From assembly GCA_965213545.1 (NCBI GenBank), contig CBDBZL010000002.1, positions 1,922,001 through 1,986,000 of the forward strand: a DNA stretch of 64,000 nucleotides, given 5' to 3'. The notes below the pieces were generated by a model. That model was not told the DNA's origin, searched no databases, and saw nothing but the letters and a program-made list of their open reading frames with translations. This stretch comes from CBDBZL01 sp965213545 (GTDB lineage Bacteria > Pseudomonadota > Alphaproteobacteria > Sphingomonadales > Sphingomonadaceae). Position numbers and translations under genes: made by a program. Below, in pieces: positions 42,848 to 51,244 of the stretch (the stretch's first letter is position 1; each line of letters starts with the position of its first letter).

Positions 42848-42875
42848 TCCAACCTTATTCCAGGAACCCGTACTC

Positions 42876-43664
42876 ATGCCGACATCAGCTCTTCACGTCG
42901 CCCGCACCGGCCTTGAGGCCCAGGATGCGCGGATGCGCGTCATCGCCAACAACCTCGCCAATATCGGGACGACCGGCTTCAAGCGCGAGCGTGCCAATTT
43001 CGCGACGCTCGCATATCAGGACGCCCGGGTCGCGGGACAGGGATCAACCGGCGAGACCGCCTACGCGATCGGCCTCAACCTGGGCACCGGTGTTGGTCTG
43101 CAAGGAACGAGCCGGATCGATACGCAAGGAACGCTCGGGACTACCGGTAACGCGTTCGATCTCGCGCTCGATGGCAACGGCTATTTTCAGGTCGAGCTTC
43201 CGGGCGGCCAAACAGCCTATACAAGGGCCGGCAACTTCACCCTGTCGAGCGAGGGGGAACTGGTAACCGCGCAGGGGTTTCCCGTGCAGCCGCAGATCGC
43301 CGTGCCGCCTGGCGCGCTCAGCGTGACGATCTCGCCCGATGGTACAGTCTCGGCGGTCTTGCCGGGTGAAGCGCAGCCGGCCGAAATCGGCCAGCTGACC
43401 GTGGCCAGCTTCGCCAATCCCACGGGGCTGTTGGCAAGCGGAGACAACTTCCTGCTCGAAACCGCCGCCAGCGGTGTCGCCGAGATCGGCGTCGCGGGAA
43501 CCGAGGGGCGCGGCAATATCCGCCAGGGAATGCTCGAGGCGTCCAACGTCAATGTCGTTGAAGAGATGGTCGCCATGATCGAGGCGCAGCGCGCGTTCGA
43601 GATCAATTCGAAGATGATCGGCGCGGTCGATGAGATGCTGCGCAACGCGAATCAGACACTGTGA
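42876..43664 (+). CDS. flgG: Flagellar distal rod protein FlgG
   Basis: FlgG forms the distal rod. The 262-residue product matches closely: ARTGLEAQDARMRVIANNLA, TTGFKRERANFATLAYQ, FQVELPGGQTAYTRAGNFTL and the C-terminal MVAMIEAQRAFEINSKMI. Length is standard. AGGAA lies about 10 bases upstream of the ATG. The stop overlaps the flgH GTG as GTGA. Confidence 0.97.
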   Translation: MPTSALHVARTGLEAQDARMRVIANNLANIGTTGFKRERANFATLAYQDARVAGQGSTGETAYAIGLNLGTGVGLQGTSRIDTQGTLGTTGNAFDLALDGNGYFQVELPGGQTAYTRAGNFTLSSEGELVTAQGFPVQPQIAVPPGALSVTISPDGTVSAVLPGEAQPAEIGQLTVASFANPTGLLASGDNFLLETAASGVAEIGVAGTEGRGNIRQGMLEASNVNVVEEMVAMIEAQRAFEINSKMIGAVDEMLRNANQTL

Positions 43665-44332
43665 GCACTTTCCTTTCCTTGCGGCGGAGCGTCGGCGCGC
43701 TCGCCTGTGGGTCGCTGGCTGCGTGCGCCTCGTCCGGACCCGCGCCGGGTTTTGAAGCCGCACTTCCGGTTCCCGAAGCCGCGCAGATCGCGCCCCCCAA
43801 TGGCGCCATTTTCCAGGCGGCTCATGGCTATGCTGGATACCACGAAGGCACGCGTGCTCGGCGAGTCGGCGACCTTCTTACCATCGTGCTGGTCGAGAGC
43901 ATTTCGACCTCGAAAAATACCTCGGGACGCACGGATCGCCAGGGCAATGTCTCGATAACGCCACCATCTGCGGGGCCTTTGGACTTTCTTAACCCCGAAG
44001 CGCTTATGGCAGCGGCGCAAGGTTCGTTCCGAGGGCGGGGCGATGCCGGTCAACGCAGCACCCTTGTTGGCGCTGTCGCCGTCACTATCGCGGATGTCCG
44101 TCCCAACGGCACCGCTCTGGTCGTAGGAGAAAAGCAGATGCTGCTAAGCCAGGGAGACGAGTGGGTCCAGTTTGCAGGCATCGTGCGGCTAGCCGACATC
44201 GATGTCGACAATCAGGTTCCATCGAGCGTGATTGCCGATGCCCGGATCATCTATTCGGGCGCGGGCGCCGTGCAGCAAGCAAGCCGCCCCGGCTGGTTGT
44301 CGCGTTTCTTTAGCCAGATCAGCCCTTTTTAG
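43661..44332 (+). CDS. flgH: Flagellar L-ring lipoprotein FlgH
   Basis: FlgH forms the outer-membrane L-ring. The 223-residue product starts at GTG 43661 and has a lipoprotein signal ending LAACASS (Cys22). The typical family parts RRVGDLLTIVLVESISTSKN and GEKQMLLSQGDEWVQFAGIV are present. It overlaps flgG as GTGA. Confidence 0.95.
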   Translation: MSTFLSLRRSVGALACGSLAACASSGPAPGFEAALPVPEAAQIAPPNGAIFQAAHGYAGYHEGTRARRVGDLLTIVLVESISTSKNTSGRTDRQGNVSITPPSAGPLDFLNPEALMAAAQGSFRGRGDAGQRSTLVGAVAVTIADVRPNGTALVVGEKQMLLSQGDEWVQFAGIVRLADIDVDNQVPSSVIADARIIYSGAGAVQQASRPGWLSRFFSQISPF

Positions 44333-44341
44333 AGGTTTGTC

Positions 44342-45451
44342 ATGATACGCCCTTTCGTCATGCTCCTGATGCTGGTTGCTTCGACGCTCGCTGCGCTTGC
44401 CCCATCGTCCGTATCCGCCGAGCGGGTGCGCGACATCGGCAGTTTCCAAGGTGTAAGGCAGAACCAGTTGACGGGTTACGGCGTTGTGGTCGGTCTTCAG
44501 GGCACCGGGGATGACAATCTCGAATATGTGACCCAGGCGATGAAGGGGGTTTCCGGCCGACTCGGTCTGCCGCTTCCCCCCGGCATCAATCCGGGTCTGA
44601 AGAACGCGGCGGCTGTCATCATCACCGCCGAACTGCCGGCATTTGCCAAGCCCGGCCAGCGGATCGACGTGACCGTCTCCACATTGGGCAAGGCCAAGTC
44701 GCTGCGGGGTGGGGCGCTCGTCCTGACCCCTCTTTATGGCGCCGACGGGCAGATCTACGCGATGGCGCAGGGCAACCTTGCCGTGGGGGGCTTGGGCGTA
44801 AGCGGTCGAGATGGTTCAAAGCTTTCGGTCAACGTGCCCACGGTAGGGCGGATTGCCGCGGGAGCGTCGGTCGAGCGCGACGTATCCACCGGGTTCGCCA
44901 GCGAAGGAACACTGCGTTTCAATTTGCACGAAGCAGATTTCATGACCGCATCGCGCGTTCGCGACGCGGTCAACGAGCAGTACCCCGGAATGGCCCGCAT
45001 CGTTGATGGCGTGACGGTGGAACTCGCCATGCCTTTCGGCAGCGATGTGCGCTCCTCGATGCTGGCGTCGATCGAGATGCTCGAGATCGTCCGGGCGCAG
45101 ACCCCCGCCCGGGTTATCGTCAACAGCAGGACGGGAACGGTGGTGATCAATAGCGCTGTTCGGCTGCTGCCAGCCGCTATCAGTCACGGAAAGCTGGTCG
45201 TTCGGATCGACGAACAGCCCATGATCGTTCAGCCCGCGCCGTTCAGTCAAGGCGAGACCGCGCTGGAACAGGCGAGCGCGATCGACGTCGAGGAGTTCGG
45301 CGATCGCGTTCATCTGCTTCCGGGCGGCGCCAATCTTTCTGACATCGTCAACGCGCTCAACATGCTTGGTGTGGGCGCTTCCGACCTGGTCGTTATTCTG
45401 GATGCTTTGCGGCAAGCCGGCGCGCTGCAGGCAGAAATGGTGGTGATGTGA
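44342..45451 (+). CDS. flgI: Flagellar P-ring protein FlgI
   Basis: FlgI forms the periplasmic P-ring. The 369-residue product has a signal peptide (MLLMLVASTLAALAPSSVSA) and the strong family sequence ERVRDIGSFQGVRQNQLTGY, then GVVVGLQGTGD and VLTPLYGADGQIYAMAQGN. Length is standard. The stop overlaps the next start as GTGA. Confidence 0.97.
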   Translation: MIRPFVMLLMLVASTLAALAPSSVSAERVRDIGSFQGVRQNQLTGYGVVVGLQGTGDDNLEYVTQAMKGVSGRLGLPLPPGINPGLKNAAAVIITAELPAFAKPGQRIDVTVSTLGKAKSLRGGALVLTPLYGADGQIYAMAQGNLAVGGLGVSGRDGSKLSVNVPTVGRIAAGASVERDVSTGFASEGTLRFNLHEADFMTASRVRDAVNEQYPGMARIVDGVTVELAMPFGSDVRSSMLASIEMLEIVRAQTPARVIVNSRTGTVVINSAVRLLPAAISHGKLVVRIDEQPMIVQPAPFSQGETALEQASAIDVEEFGDRVHLLPGGANLSDIVNALNMLGVGASDLVVILDALRQAGALQAEMVVM

Positions 45452-45753
45452 CACACGCTGTTAACATCGCCCCGGTCCTAGCCGATCCAGCGCGCACCGA
45501 GATCTCCGATCTGCGTCGTGCCGCCCAAGGGTTCGAAGCCATTTTCGTACGTCGGATGCTTGAAGCAGCCCGCGCGGCCGATCTCGGCGGCGACCACGTA
45601 ATGGGCGGCTCGGCTCTCGACCAGTTTACGGCGATGCGCGACGAACACCTTGCCGATATCGCGGCGGAACGCGGAACCTTCGGCATTGCTGCGGCGATCG
45701 AAGCCCAACTCGCCCGGTCGGGATCTTCTTCCACAGTCCGCGCAGGAGAATAG
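45448..45753 (+). CDS. flgJ: Rod-binding protein, FlgJ N-terminal domain only
   Basis: The 101-residue product matches the rod-capping part of FlgJ (LRRAAQGFEAIFVRRMLEAA and MGGSALDQFTAMRDEHLADI). The muramidase domain of enteric FlgJ is absent, as in many alphaproteobacteria; the separate SLT transglycosylase at 36.6 kb may supply it. Start is GTG 45448, overlapping flgI. Confidence 0.9.
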   Translation: MTHAVNIAPVLADPARTEISDLRRAAQGFEAIFVRRMLEAARAADLGGDHVMGGSALDQFTAMRDEHLADIAAERGTFGIAAAIEAQLARSGSSSTVRAGE

Positions 45754-45757
45754 GACG

Positions 45758-47095
45758 GTGGCCAGCAACCTTATTCTCATTGGCAAGGGCGGCGCAAGCG
45801 CCGCTCGCTCGGCGCTCGAAACCGCCGCGCAGAACATCGCCAACGCAGGCAACACCGCATACGCGCGCCGCTCGCTTAACCTGAGTGAGATCGCCGCGAC
45901 CGGCGGTATCGGCACCAGCGACAGCGCGGCGATGAGCGGCGTTCGAGTGGACAGCGTCCGACGGACTCAGGCCGCCTTCCTGCAAACGGAAGTGCGCCGC
46001 ACGGGAAGCGATCTCAGCAGAGCGGACGCCGAGATAAGGGGACTGCGAAACGCAGAAAGCGCTCTCGAGCAAGCGGGCATCTATCCCGCGATTGGCGAAT
46101 TCGAGGCTGGCCTTTCGCGTCTGGTTGCCGACCCCCTCGACACGGCGCTGCGCGCCAACGCGCTCGAACTGGCCCGTACGCTTACGCAAACCTTCGCAAT
46201 AGCATCGCGGGGAATTGCTGCCGCAGCCGAGGACCTTGCGTTCGATGCGGCAGCTGGCGTGACGCAGGCAAACCAAATCGCTGGTGAGCTGGCTCGAACA
46301 AATGTTGGGCTCGCTCGCACGCAGAACGGTTCGGTGAACAAGGCGACGCTACTTGATCAGAGAGACGCGCTACTCGTTCAGCTTTCCACTCTGGCTAACG
46401 TAGCAACAACATTTGATTCTGCCGGCCGTGTAACCGTTCAAATGGGTGGCAATAGCGGACCATTTCTCGTGAATGGGGCTAGCGCCGGTTCATTCGTTTC
46501 CGTTCCCGACGGCTTTGGCTCGATAAACTTCGAAATCGACGGAGCTCCGGTCGCGCTAACGGGAGGATCGCTCGCTGGCCAAAGTCAGGGCCTGACCCAA
46601 ATCGCCGCACTCGAAGACAATCTTGATAATCTGGCGCGGCTATTGATTGATCGAACGAATTCCGCCCAAGCCAGCGGTGTCGATCCGGCTGGACAACCGG
46701 GCGCGCCCATTTTTGCTGGTTCTGGTGCTGGCGATATCAAAGTTGCTCTCAGCAGCGGTTTCGGACTGGCGACCGCTCCCTCGGGCTCAGGCCCGAACAG
46801 TCGGAACATAAGCAACCTGGAACTGCTGCGCGCAAACTTGTCGGAAAATGGTCCGGCTCAATCGTTGGATGGCCTGATATTTCAGCTATCGAGCACGATC
46901 AGTGGACGTTCGATTACCCGCGATGCACTGCGTACTATGTCCGATACCGCAGGAATTGCTTTAACCCGAGAGACAGGTGTCGATCTGGATGCGGAGGCTG
47001 CCAGTCTGCTGAGGTTTCAACAAGCCTTCCAAGCCAATAGCAGGGTGATCCAGGTCGCCGCTGATATCTTCGACACGCTGCTCGGGATCCGCTGA
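45758..47095 (+). CDS. flgK: Flagellar hook-associated protein FlgK
   Basis: FlgK is the first hook-filament junction protein. The 445-residue product starts at GTG 45758 (VASNLILIGKGGASAARSAL) with AAQNIANAGNTAYARRSLN, and ends with LLRFQQAFQANSRVIQVAAD and IFDTLLGIR. The upstream frame is open but overlaps flgJ; AGGA lies just before the GTG. From here to motB the DNA is richer in A/T at third codon positions than in the rest of the run. Confidence 0.92.
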   Translation: MASNLILIGKGGASAARSALETAAQNIANAGNTAYARRSLNLSEIAATGGIGTSDSAAMSGVRVDSVRRTQAAFLQTEVRRTGSDLSRADAEIRGLRNAESALEQAGIYPAIGEFEAGLSRLVADPLDTALRANALELARTLTQTFAIASRGIAAAAEDLAFDAAAGVTQANQIAGELARTNVGLARTQNGSVNKATLLDQRDALLVQLSTLANVATTFDSAGRVTVQMGGNSGPFLVNGASAGSFVSVPDGFGSINFEIDGAPVALTGGSLAGQSQGLTQIAALEDNLDNLARLLIDRTNSAQASGVDPAGQPGAPIFAGSGAGDIKVALSSGFGLATAPSGSGPNSRNISNLELLRANLSENGPAQSLDGLIFQLSSTISGRSITRDALRTMSDTAGIALTRETGVDLDAEAASLLRFQQAFQANSRVIQVAADIFDTLLGIR

Positions 47096-47096
47096 C

Positions 47097-48014
47097 GTGA
47101 ACATGACCACCAACGGTACATTAGCCTTTTATAATCGCTCGACGACGCAGATGTCAGCGATCAGGCAAGAGGCGGAGATCCTGCAGTCCCGCCTCGCCAC
47201 CGGCTCACGCATCGATCGTTCTTCGCAGGACCCGGTTGCCTCGTCACGCCTTCGCGTCCTCGAAAGAACCAGTCAGCTGGCCGCGATCGATGCCACGAAC
47301 GCTGCTCGCGCGAGCGACGGTCTTTTTGCGGCCGCCGGCGCACTAGCGTCGATAGCTCAAGATGTTGCTCGTACCCGCGAACTCGCTCTCTGGGCCGCGA
47401 ACGACACTCTGTCGGCCGAAGCCAGAGCAAGCCTTGGGCAAGAAATTGAGCAACTAAGAATTAACGTACTGGCCAACGCCAATACCCGCGATGGTCGGGG
47501 GCAGCCATTGTTCTCTGGCGAGCTGGACGTGCAGCCTTACGCGCTCGATGCCGCAGGTAATGCCAGTTACGTTGGTACGTTCGCCAGTGGTAATATTGCC
47601 TTGGGTGCGGGGCAGTCTGTCGTTCGCGGCGTCACGGGTCCGGAATTCCTGTCTTTTGAAAGCAATGGAAACCCGACCGATCTCTTAGCCGCGATGAAAA
47701 GGCTGGCTGACGCATTGCAAAGCGGTAGCCCCGATCCAAACGCCGCCGCTGTAACCGGCCTGGCCGAACTCGATGACGCGCTAGAAGCAGTAACCCGATC
47801 TCAAACGGTCATTGGTACAAGGCTCGCATGGATCGAGACGGTACAGGATCGTCATGTTGTGCAGTCCGAGCGCAGAGCGGGCGAGCAAGCGGAGGTGGGC
47901 GGAGTCGATCTTGCAACGACCATCGCGCAGCTGCAGCAGAAGCTTACCATTCTCGAAGCCAGTCAAGCCGGGTTTGCGCGTTTGTCCGCGCTAAGCCTCT
48001 TCGACGTTCTTTGA
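47097..48014 (+). CDS. flgL: Flagellar hook-associated protein FlgL
   Basis: FlgL is the second hook-filament junction protein, related to flagellin. The 305-residue product has the N-terminal ILQSRLATGSRIDRSSQDPV and C-terminal IAQLQQKLTILEASQAGFAR helices of the family. It starts at GTG 47097 or ATG 47103, 1 or 7 bp after flgK. Confidence 0.92.
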   Translation: MNMTTNGTLAFYNRSTTQMSAIRQEAEILQSRLATGSRIDRSSQDPVASSRLRVLERTSQLAAIDATNAARASDGLFAAAGALASIAQDVARTRELALWAANDTLSAEARASLGQEIEQLRINVLANANTRDGRGQPLFSGELDVQPYALDAAGNASYVGTFASGNIALGAGQSVVRGVTGPEFLSFESNGNPTDLLAAMKRLADALQSGSPDPNAAAVTGLAELDDALEAVTRSQTVIGTRLAWIETVQDRHVVQSERRAGEQAEVGGVDLATTIAQLQQKLTILEASQAGFARLSALSLFDVL

Positions 48015-48033
48015 CGGTAGAGAGGAACCCACA

Positions 48034-48897
48034 ATGTTGCCCGCTGTCGGTATCGTCATACTTATTATTATGGTGTTCGGAGGTTTCGCGCTGACAGGGG
48101 GCGCACTCGGCCCGGTCCTAAAAGCAATGCCATTCGAAATGCTTATTATCGGCGGGGCCGCCGTCGGCGCGCTCATCGTCGGCAACTCGATGCACGAATT
48201 GAAGGCTCTCGGCCGGGGCTTTGTGCGCGTTTTTAGGGGGCCCATCTATAACCGGCAAGATTATATCGATAGTATCGCGCTGACCGCGAAGCTCATGCGC
48301 ATGCTGAAAAGCGAGGGTCCGGTCGCGCTGGAAAGCCACGTGGAGAGACCTCACGAGTCTGTGATTTTTGCAGAATACCCGCGGATACTCGCGGACGAAG
48401 CGCTGCGCCATCTCATAACAGATACGCTGACATTACTGGTAATATCTTCAGGCACTCTGGAGCCCCATGCCGTCGAAGAGGTTATCGATAACGCAATTAA
48501 AACGCACCTCCACGATATGGATGAGCCGGCCCATTCGCTACAATCACTGGCAGACTCCTTGCCAGCGTTAGGGATCGTGGCCGCTGTTCTTGGTATCGTA
48601 AAGACGATGGGCTCAATCGACAAACCTCCCGAGGTACTGGGTGCGATGATCGGTTCGGCACTCGTCGGCACCTTTCTTGGCGTGTTGCTTGCCTATGGTT
48701 TCGTCGGACCGCTGGCGTCGCGTCTGAAGCAGATTAACAAGCATGACCAACAGATCTTTCATTCGGTAAAGCAGGTGATGATCGCCTCATTGCACGGCTA
48801 TCCCCATGCGCTTGCCATCGAGTCGGCGCGATCAGGTTTGCCCGAACCGGTACGGCCACCCCTGACCGAATTGCTCGACGTTCTGAAAGGCCGCTGA
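48034..48897 (+). CDS. motA: Flagellar motor stator protein MotA
   Basis: MotA forms the stator channel with MotB and couples proton flow to rotation. The 287-residue product starts with a membrane helix (VGIVILIIMVFGGFALTGG), a second (MLIIGGAAVGALIVGN), a cytoplasmic domain, and the helix pair with ADSLPALGIVAAVLGIVKTM and IGSALVGTFLGVLLAYGFVG, including the conserved prolines (PALGIV and VGPLASRL). Length is standard. It is the penultimate gene of the long flg run, 19 bp after flgL. Confidence 0.96.
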   Translation: MLPAVGIVILIIMVFGGFALTGGALGPVLKAMPFEMLIIGGAAVGALIVGNSMHELKALGRGFVRVFRGPIYNRQDYIDSIALTAKLMRMLKSEGPVALESHVERPHESVIFAEYPRILADEALRHLITDTLTLLVISSGTLEPHAVEEVIDNAIKTHLHDMDEPAHSLQSLADSLPALGIVAAVLGIVKTMGSIDKPPEVLGAMIGSALVGTFLGVLLAYGFVGPLASRLKQINKHDQQIFHSVKQVMIASLHGYPHALAIESARSGLPEPVRPPLTELLDVLKGR

Positions 48898-48898
48898 C

Positions 48899-49810
48899 TT
48901 GGCTAGCGCAGCATTTGCCGAAACGTCATCGGCTGCATCTGGAGGCGTTGAGCGTCGCGCTCTTCCTGTAGCGGCAAATGAAGCTGGCGAGCCAGTTCGC
49001 CCGCTGATCGTCAAAAAGGTCATCATTCAGGAAGCCGGGCATCACGGTGGCGCTTGGAAGGTTGCTTACGCCGATTTCGTGACCGCGATGATGGCGTTTT
49101 TCCTGCTCCTCTGGCTTTTGGGTTCCACTGATGATGAGCAGCGCAGGGGTCTCGCCGATTATTTCACTCCGACATTGGTTAAAATGAAGGAACAAAGCGC
49201 GGGATCAAACGGCCTGTTGGGCGGAAGTTCGATAACCGAGGTCGACTCCTATCCTAACGCCGGGGGACAGACCGGAACGCAGGCTCTCACCATACCAAGG
49301 GACGCGACCGGGGGACCAAAGGAAGGAGCGGTGCCGAGCGCCGCGTTTGCGCGCGCAGAAGTTCTAAGGAAGACAATCGCGAAAAAACTGGAGAAATCAC
49401 CGGATGTTGCGCATCTTTTAAGCCAGGTTCGCGTGATGCCGGTTCCCCAGGGGATCAAAATTGACCTTGTCGACGATGCCGACTTCTCGATGTTCACTTT
49501 AGGAACCACCGTGCTCACTTCCGAAGCGGAGCAGTTATTAAGCGCCATTGCGTCTGTGGTGGCGCCCAAAGGCGAAGCCATGATCGTGCGGGGGCATACT
49601 GATGCCTTGCGATGGCGTCCGGGTGTGCTGGCAAATAATTGGTCATTATCGGCTGGCCGGGCCGAGGCTACGAGGCAGGCGCTGATGCGCAACGGAATAG
49701 TGGAGACGCGCTTCTCAAAGATTGAGGGCGTTGCAGATCGCGAGCCCCTTTTGCCTAAAAGCCCCAATGATCCTCGCAACCGCCGTATGTCGATCCTGCT
49801 TCTTGATTAG
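48899..49810 (+). CDS. motB: Flagellar motor protein MotB
   Basis: MotB anchors the stator to peptidoglycan. The 303-residue product has one membrane helix with the proton-carrying Asp59 (VAYADFVTAMMAFFLLLWLL) and a C-terminal OmpA-like domain (IVRGHTDALRWRPGVLAN, LSAGRAEATRQALM, DPRNRRMSILLL). The start is probably TTG 48899, 1 bp after the motA stop, with AAAGG upstream; no ATG precedes the helix. It is the last gene before the insertion element. Confidence 0.94.
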   Translation: MASAAFAETSSAASGGVERRALPVAANEAGEPVRPLIVKKVIIQEAGHHGGAWKVAYADFVTAMMAFFLLLWLLGSTDDEQRRGLADYFTPTLVKMKEQSAGSNGLLGGSSITEVDSYPNAGGQTGTQALTIPRDATGGPKEGAVPSAAFARAEVLRKTIAKKLEKSPDVAHLLSQVRVMPVPQGIKIDLVDDADFSMFTLGTTVLTSEAEQLLSAIASVVAPKGEAMIVRGHTDALRWRPGVLANNWSLSAGRAEATRQALMRNGIVETRFSKIEGVADREPLLPKSPNDPRNRRMSILLLD

Positions 49811-49979
49811 CCAGTTCGGCAATCTCGGCAGTCTTTATATGCAATTCTCATCGATTAGGTATCCGTTGGCTACTACCAATTTGCTGGTCGCCAGGCTTTT
49901 ATGAGGTCGATAATCACGTGACCCCCTGATTTTCGTCCAAGTATGATTAGAGTCCGGCCCTGATAGAAGGACGGACGAG

Positions 49980-50246
49980 ATGAAGAGAACAAGGTTTAGC
50001 GAAGAGCAGATCATTGGCGTGTTGAAGGAAGCGGAGGCAGGCGCGAAGACCGCTGACCTGGCTCGGCGGCACGGTGTATCCGAAGCGACGATCTACAACT
50101 GGAAGTCTAAGTATGGCGGGTTGGAGGTATCCGAGGCCCGGCGGTTGAGGGAGCTTGAGAGCGAGAACGCGAGGCTCAAGCGGCTGCTGGCCGACACGAT
50201 GCTGGACAAGGTTGCGCTGAAGGATCTTCTGGCAAAAAAGTTCTGA
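49980..50246 (+). CDS. IS3-family transposase OrfA
   Basis: The 88-residue product has a helix-turn-helix (EEQIIGVLKEAEAGAKTADL, VSEATIYNWKSKYGG) and a leucine-zipper-like C-terminus (LRELESENARLKRLLADTML), typical of OrfA of the IS407-like group. Near its end AAAAAAG at 50234-50240 is a classic -1 slippage heptamer that would join it to OrfB. Confidence 0.92.
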   Translation: MKRTRFSEEQIIGVLKEAEAGAKTADLARRHGVSEATIYNWKSKYGGLEVSEARRLRELESENARLKRLLADTMLDKVALKDLLAKKF

Positions 50247-50302
50247 CGCCCACCGCTATCCGGGAAGCTGTGGCTCATCTCCAGGCCTGCCACGGGATGA
50301 GC
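50240..50302 (+). pseudogene. IS3 transposase orfB, 5' fragment
   Basis: After a -1 shift at AAAAAAG the frame reads VLTPTAIREAVAHLQACHGM and one Ser, then is cut by the IS21 insertion after ATGAGC. It joins in frame to the 3' part at 52942 (ERRACRV) if the inserted element and one target repeat are removed. Confidence 0.85.
50297..50302. repeat. 6-bp target repeat of the IS21 element, left copy
   Basis: ATGAGC here and at 52936-52941 flank the inner element exactly. The length falls in the usual range for IS21-family insertions. Confidence 0.88.
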
Positions 50303-50351
50303 TGTAGCGCGATGATCTGGATGAGAAGCGGGCGACGATCAGGATGAGAAC

Positions 50352-50460
50352 TGATTGTCGCGGCTTTTGGCTGATGGCTGGTCTGGTTGACGCTGGCAAG
50401 GTCTATGTATCGGTCTGATTGTCGCGGGGCGCCGGTTGCCCGGCAGTTTTGATTGTCGCG
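50352..50460. repeat. Three TGATTGTCGCG repeats near the IS21 left end
   Basis: Identical 11-mers occur at 50352-50362, 50416-50426 and 50450-50460, in the same orientation as the two copies at the right end (52897, one base different, and 52920). They lie between the end of istB and the left terminus, in place for IstA binding. The third copy falls inside the reading frame of the istB C-terminus. Confidence 0.75.
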
Positions 50461-51244
50461 TAGGTTGGCGGTCGCCCGGCGCCCTTTTGTCGCTGGACGG
50501 CGGTGCGCCGGCGATAGCTCTCGACGTTCATCTCGAAGATGGTGGAGTGGTGGACGAGGCGGTCGACGGCGGCGAGCGTCATCGCGGGATCGGGGAAGAT
50601 CCGGTTCCATTCGCCGAACGGCTGATTGGCGGTGATCAGCGTGGAGCGCTGTTCGTAGCGGGCGCTGATGAGCTCGAAGAGGACCGATGTTTCGGCCTGG
50701 TCCTTGGTGACGTAGGCGAGATCATCGAGGATCAGCAGATGATATTTGTCGAGCCGGGCGATGGCGGTCTCGAGGCCCAACTCGCGCCGCGCGACCTGGA
50801 GCTTCTGGACAAGGTCCGATGTTCTGGCGAACAGCACCCGCCAGCCATTTTCGATGAGCGCCAGGCCGATCGCAGCGGCGAGATGGCTCTTGCCGCCGCC
50901 CGGCGGCCCGAACAGGATCAGGTTGGCGCCCTGTTCGAGCCAGCCATCGCCGGCGCAGATCGCCATGACCTGCGCTTTGGAGATCATCGGCACGGCATCG
51001 AACGCGAAGCTGTCGAGCGTCTTTCCGGGCGGCAGCTTGGCTTCCTTGAGATGCCGCTCGATGCGCCGCCGGTCGCGTTCGGCGATCTCGTGTTCGGCCA
51101 GGGCCGCAAGGAAGCGCGCGGCGGGCCATCCTTGTCGGCGCGCACGGCGATATCGGGCCAGGTCTGCTTGATCGCCGGCAGACGCAGGTCATGCAGGATC
51201 AGGGTGAGACGCTGTGCGTCGACCGATCGGTTGCTATCGGTCAT
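50403..51244 (-). pseudogene. istB: IS21 helper ATPase istB, frameshifted
   Basis: IstB is the AAA+ helper of IS21 transposition. The N-terminus (MTDSNRSVDAQRLTLILHDL, LPAIKQTWPDIAVRADKDG) is in one frame from ATG 51244, which overlaps the istA stop as ATGA. The rest (PAARFLAALAEHEIAERDRR, then LFGPPGGGKSHLAAAIGLAL and LLILDDLAYV) is in another. The switch falls near 51121-51131. Expected family sequence there is KDGWPAARF; the DNA lacks four bases, consistent with loss of one TGGC from a TGGCTGGC repeat. An intact form would be about 280 residues. Confidence 0.85.
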
